A DNA stretch of 23,341 bases, taken from positions 1-23,341 of the IMG/VR virus record IMGVR_UViG_3300025276_000221; one strand, 5' to 3'. The DNA comes from a virus. This document shows positions 19,201 to 23,341 of the stretch, piece by piece; position 1 is the stretch's first letter, and each line of letters begins with the position of its first letter. The translations under genes and the position numbers were made by a program. The notes below the pieces were generated by a model. It saw only the letters and a list, made by a program, of their open reading frames with translations, had not been told where the DNA came from and ran no database searches.

Positions 19201-19843
19201 TTGGACTATCGCTATGTGGATGAAGCCAAGCACGTCTACGAGCACGAACACGTTGTTTGTGTTTGGCGAACCTAGCGGAGCTACCTCTGGTACGGTCACT
19301 GTGCAGCAGCACGGCGGCAGTAACATATTAGTTACGTACGGTAGTTACACTGACAAGGTTATAGTACTAGCAACTGGCTGTTTGACAGTCGGGGCTTGGA
19401 ACCACCTTGTAGTCACCTTCGATGGCGGAACTACTGGCGCAGTAGCAGCAGACCTTGCTGACTACTACAGCAGATTCTCCATAGCAGTAGACGGAGCTGT
19501 CGTATCTCAGATTGGAACACACGCCAACAACGGGTACGATGGATCAATAGACGGTACCAACACAAGCGATCAGGTACTACGAATAGGTCGGGACAGTAAC
19601 ATACACAATAACTACCTCGATGGCATAATCAATCAGGTAGGTATCTGGGACACCGATCAGTCAGCCAACATAGCTACTATCTACAACGGTGGAGCTACAC
19701 AGGCCCTGAGTGATCTAGCAGTACCTCCTGTACACTACTACGAGATTGAAACGTCCGTAACCACTATACCTGACCTTATTGGGTCAACGGCATTTACTGG
19801 CTACAACTTCACAGTCTCTGACCTAGTGACGGATACACCTTAA
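16229..19843 (+). CDS. Large tail adhesin with Ig-like and LamG-like C-terminal domains
   Basis: A 1204-residue structural protein, probably a receptor-binding tail fibre or spike. ATG 16229 follows AGGAGG at 16219-16224; an in-frame ATG at 16202 would overlap the previous gene and lacks such a site. Domains by eye: an N-terminal part (1-260) likely for attachment to the tail; serine/threonine-rich beta-repeats at about 400-500 (two copies of a FVxSG...LxxxDxT unit); two similar beta-sandwich-like units around 540-680 and 720-850, both with (I/L)RFxxDG; an Ig-like putative domain at about 860-950 (ending TNFTVTIN); and a LamG/concanavalin-like domain at about 955-1180 (LSFNGTSTWL, WTIAMWMKP, NHLVVTFDG, LDGIINQVGIW). 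Such lectin-like ends bind surface glycans. The middle is richer in G+C than the neighbours. Confidence 0.85.
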   Translation: MPTITDSWTKITTTGGAGVAVQKSGLAVLQLVYSVGEPTNQQRFAVRHYQTEDFTGANSDEYVWAKVADGKSLHVVVEEILGNGEGLSESQSDVLSHFTYDQESRILISDRAIETTLNSLYLGNQHKMSSGSENIYFTNLNSNINFFPMWGGLKDQSITANQGSSGFIPPSGRVYSDFFSLPLGGQPDPLNSTGYSGENYFDVNISGLGITTVAAESVAEDVRLEYRININNRQVYMQELPRASARSSAGTLINPGDVIEWFFDHPVDVHAGTTLVAEIIKVGPDDVDLGIFQVQRGDVPDPSTGLYRYQATVHNRLYEDKDIELISPYLKYQAMDFCTDSTGVSILLRDLSLPTGEQMLVPHNINTVEAVAVGTTIQLKVKDGAKVLVESLPVAGASINGTLVNSVLNNAVTELNSLFTNGLSFASQGNPVQSFVLSGDNLVLGLADSTSYSVDITTLGVDTNNFVSSGAVVGTDLVLTMSDATTVTINATNMINGSTTSATSNGWTFSYGQYAGDPVNNTQSNLALGIAAEAPFSFGPTLASGSEMKWNHNSTVAHNLGIWDGLEAKAGTFNSRSNANWAFAFKYSGGYIAGPLTTLTNTTQSNKYVPSAGAELVIRFLQDGHVVLVDLSGTTEVEIAKTTNSRVETTFFMQLGCDQNFVFPNAIITESDNLWDIVHDLDNSQGSSLLTGIEKDTVIKSGVSIVMGEKIMFMLDEDGRAVMFGTAYTGGASSGITDARNNLANTFMYQTNEALVFTIGGANDWNMSTGASGYFFAANLDQYRNGGGSGTIQGLFSLRFNNDGKLTIYDEDAGHKVATAKVDPEVGSSVHFFLGYKDTLTTYGDIPTITKQSLSSSNQPELTFAPDVSNQSFSVAEGDAFTLQVALDAGSDIVNQYGEVDAPSWAVLNQTTGQLIGTAPAFTGSSDAYVVNCKAANAIGGITNFTVTINVSEVAYTNSKSLSFNGTSTWLQANPSTMTAFSRATNGDGNAWTIAMWMKPSTSTSTNTLFVFGEPSGATSGTVTVQQHGGSNILVTYGSYTDKVIVLATGCLTVGAWNHLVVTFDGGTTGAVAADLADYYSRFSIAVDGAVVSQIGTHANNGYDGSIDGTNTSDQVLRIGRDSNIHNNYLDGIINQVGIWDTDQSANIATIYNGGATQALSDLAVPPVHYYEIETSVTTIPDLIGSTAFTGYNFTVSDLVTDTP

Positions 19844-19849
19844 CCAAGT

Positions 19850-19886
19850 CCCCGCTTATGCGGGGCAACAATATTACAGTGCTGTA
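19850..19886 (+). terminator. Hairpins after the adhesin gene, possible inefficient terminator
   Basis: CCCCGC/GCGGGG (19850-19865) with a TTAT loop forms a very stable 6-bp hairpin six bases after the stop. It is not followed by a T run, so it may stabilise the 3' end or pause polymerase rather than terminate. A second palindrome, TTACAGTGCTGTAA (19873-19886), follows. It shares CAGTGCT-x-TA with the proposed promoter at 13456. Confidence 0.45.
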
Positions 19887-19947
19887 ACCTCTACCATCCT
19901 AGCGATGTGTACGTTGCAGCCATTTTAATTAACACAAGGAGACCAAG

Positions 19948-20286
19948 ATGTCTTGTTCAGATATTCCAAAGTACGACTTAGAACTTTACCAAGGTGATGA
20001 CAAGACATTCACATTCCGATATAAGCTAGATGGCGTGGCAGCTCTTTTGACTGACCACGTTATTAAGTTGGAGTGTACTGAAGCGTCATTGGCTAAGACA
20101 GCAATCATAGCTGACCAAACAACTAATCCGGGAGAATACAAATTCGTATTCGTTCCTGCTGATACACAAACACTAGAAGCGTTCCGACCAAAGTATGAAG
20201 TAGTGTTCTGGCCCACAGGTTTGGCTGGACTTAAAACTACCAAGTACACAGGAGCACTCAAAATTACACAAGAGGTAGTAGCATGA
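19948..20286 (+). CDS. Small tail or baseplate-associated protein (beta-sandwich)
   Basis: A 112-residue protein starting at ATG 19948 behind AAGGAGA. Pattern: YDLELYQGDDKTFTFRYK, VIKLECTEASL, GEYKFVFVPADT, YEVVFWPTG, KYTGALKITQEV. This alternation of strands resembles the N-terminal domain of siphophage upper baseplate proteins (BppU-type) and small proteins often found directly before phage fibre genes. A virion role as adaptor for the collagen-like fibre is inferred from the ATGA overlap with that gene. Confidence 0.68.
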   Translation: MSCSDIPKYDLELYQGDDKTFTFRYKLDGVAALLTDHVIKLECTEASLAKTAIIADQTTNPGEYKFVFVPADTQTLEAFRPKYEVVFWPTGLAGLKTTKYTGALKITQEVVA

Positions 20287-22817
20287 TTTCTGATTCAACT
20301 GCCAAGTCAACCGAAATCGTTGCAGTGGAGACACTTAGCAACATTACTAATGAAGTACTGAGTACTGAAGTAGTAGAAGTATTTGTGGATGGCGATGCTG
20401 TAGTTGAAGTGTTGGAGTCTACTGCAACCATAGAAGTAGGAGCAGATGTTGTAACTGTAATTGAAGTACAAGAAACTGCTGCTACTGAGGTAATAGAATT
20501 TTATGAGAAAGGCAACACTGGTGCTAAAGGAGACACTGGTGCTGCTGGACTAGATGGTGCAACTGGGCCACAAGGATTAAAAGGCAACACTGGAGCCACT
20601 GGAGCTAACTCTACTGTTCCCGGACCAAGAGGCCCGATAGGTACTACTGGAGCCACTGGTGCTGCTGGAGCTGACTCTACTGTGGCAGGACCGCAGGGAA
20701 TAAAAGGCGACAAAGGTTACACAGGAGACACTGGCTTGACTGGTGCAGACTCTGTTGTAGCTGGCCCTCAAGGTGAGCAAGGTATTAAAGGTACAACTGG
20801 CGATGCTGGAACCAACGGAACTAATGGCTCAACTGGTGCTACTGGTCCCCAAGGTCTCAAGGGTAACACTGGTACAACTGGTGAAGCTGGAGCTGACGGA
20901 ATAAACGGTGTAGGTATTCAAGGTGAGCAAGGCATCAAAGGTACGACTGGTGATGCTGGTACTAACGGAACAGATGGCGCAACAGGTGCTACTGGTGACA
21001 CAGGTGCTCAAGGCATCAAAGGTACAACTGGCGATGCTGGTACAGATGGTGAGCAAGGAATTGCTGGAACCAATGGAGACAATGGATTAAATGGCAACAC
21101 TGGTGCTACTGGTGCTCAAGGTTCAATAGGTATTACTGGTCCTCAAGGTATCCAAGGCATACAAGGTGTCGTTGGTCAAGATGGAGATTCAGTATACTTA
21201 CAAGGTGCTGTTGCAAACTTCGCAAGCTTACCATTAGGTGCTGATGAAGGTGACCTATGGATTACAAGTGATGATGGCGATGGTTATGTATCTGATGGAG
21301 CTAATGGATGGACTAACGTAGGTGCTATCCGTGGACCAACAGGTGCTACTGGTAGCGATGGTTCCCAAGGCACACAAGGTATCCAAGGCGATCAAGGTAT
21401 TGCTGGTACTGACGGTGACGAGGGTTTGCAAGGTACTACTGGAGACACTGGTGCTCAAGGTATAAAAGGTAACACAGGTTCAACAGGATCTACTGGTGCC
21501 ACTGGTGATCAAGGTACACAAGGTATTCAAGGCGACCAAGGTATCCAAGGTGATACTGGAGAGCTGGGTTACTCTGCCTATGATGTAGCGGTAGCAGCAG
21601 GCTTTATCGGCCCTGAAGCAACTTGGCTGGAAAGTCTGGTTGGTGATACTGGTGCTGACTCAACTGTAGCTGGACCGACTGGGCCGACTGGACCACAAGG
21701 CACTGCCGGGACTACTGGTGCAGATGGCACAAATGGAACTAACGGTACTGATGGTGCTGCTGGTGATCAGGGCATCCAAGGTATACAAGGTATCCAAGGA
21801 GATACTGGAGCTGACGGTGACGATGGCGCAACAGGTGGTCAAGGTGACCAAGGTATCCAAGGCGACCAAGGTATTCAAGGTACTCAAGGTGACACTGGAT
21901 CGACTGGTGCAAGTGGCGCAGACGGTTCTCCCGACACTGCTGCTGAGATACTTACCAAGCTAAAGACAGTTGATGGTTCTGGTTCAGGATTGAATGCTGA
22001 CAAACTTGATGGACACAACCTTACTACGTCATCTACAGCTAGTACAGTAGTAGAGCGTGATGGTTCTGGAGACATCAATGCTAGGCTGTTTAGGTCTGAG
22101 TATGATGCTACCAATGCAGACATTAACTATGTGATGACTCAGATAGATACTGCAAACAACAACTACATACGTCCTAGTACTATTGCACAACTTAGGACCG
22201 CAGTATTTGCTGCTCAGAACACTTTTTCTACTGGGCTTATTAACTCAGAATGGTATAGGTCTACTGGAGATAGGGGCTGGTACAACAACACTTATGGTGG
22301 TGGTATCTACATGACTGACACCAGTTTTGTAAAAGTCTATGGCGGTAAACACTTTAGAGTCTACAACAACATCTATGCATCAGGAGATTGGGTTGGGTAC
22401 TATTCCGATGAACGTCTTAAGGATGTATCAAGCTATCTAGACCCTGCTGAGAGTTTAGCTAATGTATGTAAGTGGAAGAAAGTTAGATACACTGCAAACA
22501 AGCTGGGCGTTGAGTTAGGCGGCTGGGATGGCGATAAAGTTGAGATAGGTTTACTTGCACAAGAGATTGGTGAAGACTACCCAGAGCTTATGACAAGAGC
22601 ACCTTTCGATATTGAAGTCGAAGAAGATGGAACTATGTATTCAAAGTCCGGTGAAGAATATCAAACCTTAGACTATGATAGGATAGTTGCTGTTCAAGCA
22701 TCTGCTATAGAACACTTAGCAAATCAAATGGAAGCACTGACCAGTAGGTTAGTTGAATTGGAGAAACCGTGGTATGTCAAATTATGGAAAAGACTTCATA
22801 AGACTTACACCAGCTAG
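20283..22817 (+). CDS. Collagen-like tail fibre with C-terminal S74 intramolecular chaperone
   Basis: An 844-residue trimeric fibre protein. Residues 1-76 are strand-rich with many valine and glutamate residues and probably anchor the fibre. Residues 77-548 are collagen-type G-x-y repeats (GNTGAKGDTGAAG and many GIQGxQG), broken by a 50-residue insert near 300-350 and by an S-A-Y-D-V-A-V-A-A-G-F insert near 430-455 of a type common in phage collagen fibres. The distal receptor-binding part is about 550-707. The end is a peptidase S74 chaperone: S708-D-E-R-L-K713, with the Ser/Lys pair five residues apart, predicts autocleavage before S708, releasing a 137-residue trimerisation domain that ends in a coiled coil. 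The start overlaps the previous stop (ATGA). Confidence 0.94.
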   Translation: MISDSTAKSTEIVAVETLSNITNEVLSTEVVEVFVDGDAVVEVLESTATIEVGADVVTVIEVQETAATEVIEFYEKGNTGAKGDTGAAGLDGATGPQGLKGNTGATGANSTVPGPRGPIGTTGATGAAGADSTVAGPQGIKGDKGYTGDTGLTGADSVVAGPQGEQGIKGTTGDAGTNGTNGSTGATGPQGLKGNTGTTGEAGADGINGVGIQGEQGIKGTTGDAGTNGTDGATGATGDTGAQGIKGTTGDAGTDGEQGIAGTNGDNGLNGNTGATGAQGSIGITGPQGIQGIQGVVGQDGDSVYLQGAVANFASLPLGADEGDLWITSDDGDGYVSDGANGWTNVGAIRGPTGATGSDGSQGTQGIQGDQGIAGTDGDEGLQGTTGDTGAQGIKGNTGSTGSTGATGDQGTQGIQGDQGIQGDTGELGYSAYDVAVAAGFIGPEATWLESLVGDTGADSTVAGPTGPTGPQGTAGTTGADGTNGTNGTDGAAGDQGIQGIQGIQGDTGADGDDGATGGQGDQGIQGDQGIQGTQGDTGSTGASGADGSPDTAAEILTKLKTVDGSGSGLNADKLDGHNLTTSSTASTVVERDGSGDINARLFRSEYDATNADINYVMTQIDTANNNYIRPSTIAQLRTAVFAAQNTFSTGLINSEWYRSTGDRGWYNNTYGGGIYMTDTSFVKVYGGKHFRVYNNIYASGDWVGYYSDERLKDVSSYLDPAESLANVCKWKKVRYTANKLGVELGGWDGDKVEIGLLAQEIGEDYPELMTRAPFDIEVEEDGTMYSKSGEEYQTLDYDRIVAVQASAIEHLANQMEALTSRLVELEKPWYVKLWKRLHKTYTS
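20511..21926 (+). repeat. Tandem repeats encoding collagen G-x-y triplets
   Basis: Imperfect 9-base and longer repeat units such as GGTATCCAAGG and ACTGGTGCTACTGG recur through the region, encoding uninterrupted glycine every third residue apart from two non-collagen inserts (about 21180-21330 and 21561-21640). Repeats of this kind change length by slippage or recombination, so fibre length may vary between relatives. Confidence 0.9.
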
Positions 22818-23193
22818 CCTTGCCGATCATCACGACTTGATCTTAAGCATGCTTGCAGAAGGGTGTAAGTATACTAATGAAGAGTTTAATGAACGAGATA
22901 TACTTGGGTGGTTCTTTGAAGGTGAGGTCAAGTTATGGCTCACCTTTGTAGATCAAGACCCCACTCAAGTATCACAAATAACAGTTACTAAGATAGCAGG
23001 CCAAGAACTAAACGTACTAATGTGGTGTGGAACTGCACACGATTGGGATTTAGTTTGGGAGCACATTAACGAAGTAGCGAAAATAGAAGACTGTAAAAAG
23101 ATCTCTATTAGGGGCCGCAGAGGATTCTTAAGAAGGTTTAAGAAGCATGGGGCCAAAGAAAAATATGCAATCATACAGATGGAGGTTAAGTAA
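22774..23193 (+). CDS. Unknown phage protein, GNAT-like in outline
   Basis: A 139-residue protein whose start lies inside the fibre gene: ATG 22774 follows GGAGA at 22760-22764; an in-frame TTG at 22753 is less likely. The alternating pattern (VKLWLTFVDQD, ITVTKIAGQELNVLMW, then WDLVWEHINEVAK, ISIRGRRGFLRRFKKHG, AIIQMEV) resembles small GNAT-fold proteins that are common beside tail genes in podoviruses. The RGRRGF(x)R(x)F motif is the part I trust most. I cannot say whether it acts as an acetyltransferase or is only a structural relative. Its stop overlaps the next ATG. Confidence 0.65.
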   Translation: MSNYGKDFIRLTPASLADHHDLILSMLAEGCKYTNEEFNERDILGWFFEGEVKLWLTFVDQDPTQVSQITVTKIAGQELNVLMWCGTAHDWDLVWEHINEVAKIEDCKKISIRGRRGFLRRFKKHGAKEKYAIIQMEVK

Positions 23194-23341
23194 TGGCCTT
23201 ACAAACTGAGGGAACAATAAAGCTGTCTGATATAAGGACTGAGATGGGAAACACTGCTGGTGATGACCGCTTGAGTGAGTACTATAGGAAGGGCCGCAAC
23301 AGTAAGCCCTGTCCAACTAATGCCAAGAATGATAACATACC
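23193..23341 (+). CDS. Putative tail protein, N-terminal part (runs off the window)
   Basis: Starts at ATG 23193, overlapping the previous TAA, with GGAGG at 23180-23185. Only about 49 residues are visible: ALQTEGTIKLSDIRTEMG, then GDDRLSEYYRKGR. The K-L-S-D-I-R-x-E-M/F-G start and the LSEYYRKG segment recur at the N-terminus of many phage tail or fibre proteins, and position after the fibre block fits. The product cannot be named from this part. Confidence 0.62.
   Translation, partial: MALQTEGTIKLSDIRTEMGNTAGDDRLSEYYRKGRNSKPCPTNAKNDNI

Noticed and set aside
18754-19326. 190-codon minus-strand frame opposite the adhesin gene
   Set aside because: It is antisense to a gene with recognisable domains, has no motif or ribosome site, and no other minus-strand gene exists in the window. 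Long open antisense frames are favoured by the G+C-rich codon use there.
20511-21926. Possible CRISPR array because of many short repeats
   Set aside because: The repeats are in frame, of three-codon periodicity and encode collagen triplets. There are no constant repeats with unique spacers.
23281-23295. CTATAGGAAGGG in the last gene, similar to the proposed promoter at 13461
   Set aside because: It lies in a coding segment (EYYRKG) that is a recurrent protein motif of tail proteins, so the DNA similarity is explained by coding.

Overview
The window is one contiguous stretch of a tailed double-stranded DNA phage genome. Every gene I accept reads on the + strand, genes are packed with 4-base ATGA or TAATG overlaps, and ribosome binding sites are mostly AAGGAG/GGAG. 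A T7-type single-subunit RNA polymerase, a family A DNA polymerase, a gp2.5-like ssDNA-binding protein and a flap-type exonuclease point to a podovirus of the broad T7/phiKMV kind. The run DNA polymerase, exonuclease, endonuclease VII, metallophosphoesterase, then RNA polymerase recalls phiKMV rather than T7. The host cannot be named. A small lipoprotein with a lipobox and an M15-type endolysin fit a Gram-negative bacterium, but weakly.

Layout. Positions 1-1215: lysis genes (end of a probable holin, two small unknowns, an M15 endolysin). 1225-3106: seven small or unrecognised genes, including a tandem pair of paralogues. 3109-7759: DNA replication and nucleotide metabolism (stand-alone Toprim primase, DNA polymerase, a lipoprotein and a three-helix membrane protein, a protein with a MazZ-like dATP/dGTP pyrophosphohydrolase domain, small unknowns). 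7760-8082: a 323-base gene-free region with hairpins, a promoter-like motif and a tRNA 3'-end-like sequence. 8083-10873: ssDNA-binding protein, 5'-3' exonuclease, endonuclease VII, phosphoesterase, closed by a strong intrinsic terminator. 10933-13443: three small unknowns and a short RNA polymerase. 13444-13629: a second regulatory region. 13630-16220: small and large terminase, an HExxH protein and a small conserved-looking protein. 16229-23341: tail genes (a 1204-residue adhesin with an Ig-like and a LamG-like domain, a small beta-rich protein, a collagen-like fibre with an S74 chaperone, a GNAT-like protein, and the start of another tail gene).

How it works together. The polymerase, primase, SSB, exonuclease and resolvase make a nearly complete replication and recombination set. 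No replicative helicase is seen here. The phage RNA polymerase should drive the later genes. The two long gaps share an identical 13-base motif, and the gap before the terminase genes also has a T7-promoter-like site followed at once by an 11-bp hairpin. Points I consider most worth a second look: the roughly 220-residue shorter N-terminus of the RNA polymerase, the shared gap motifs, the tRNA 3'-end-like element, and the placement of the terminase genes directly after the RNA polymerase and before the tail fibres.
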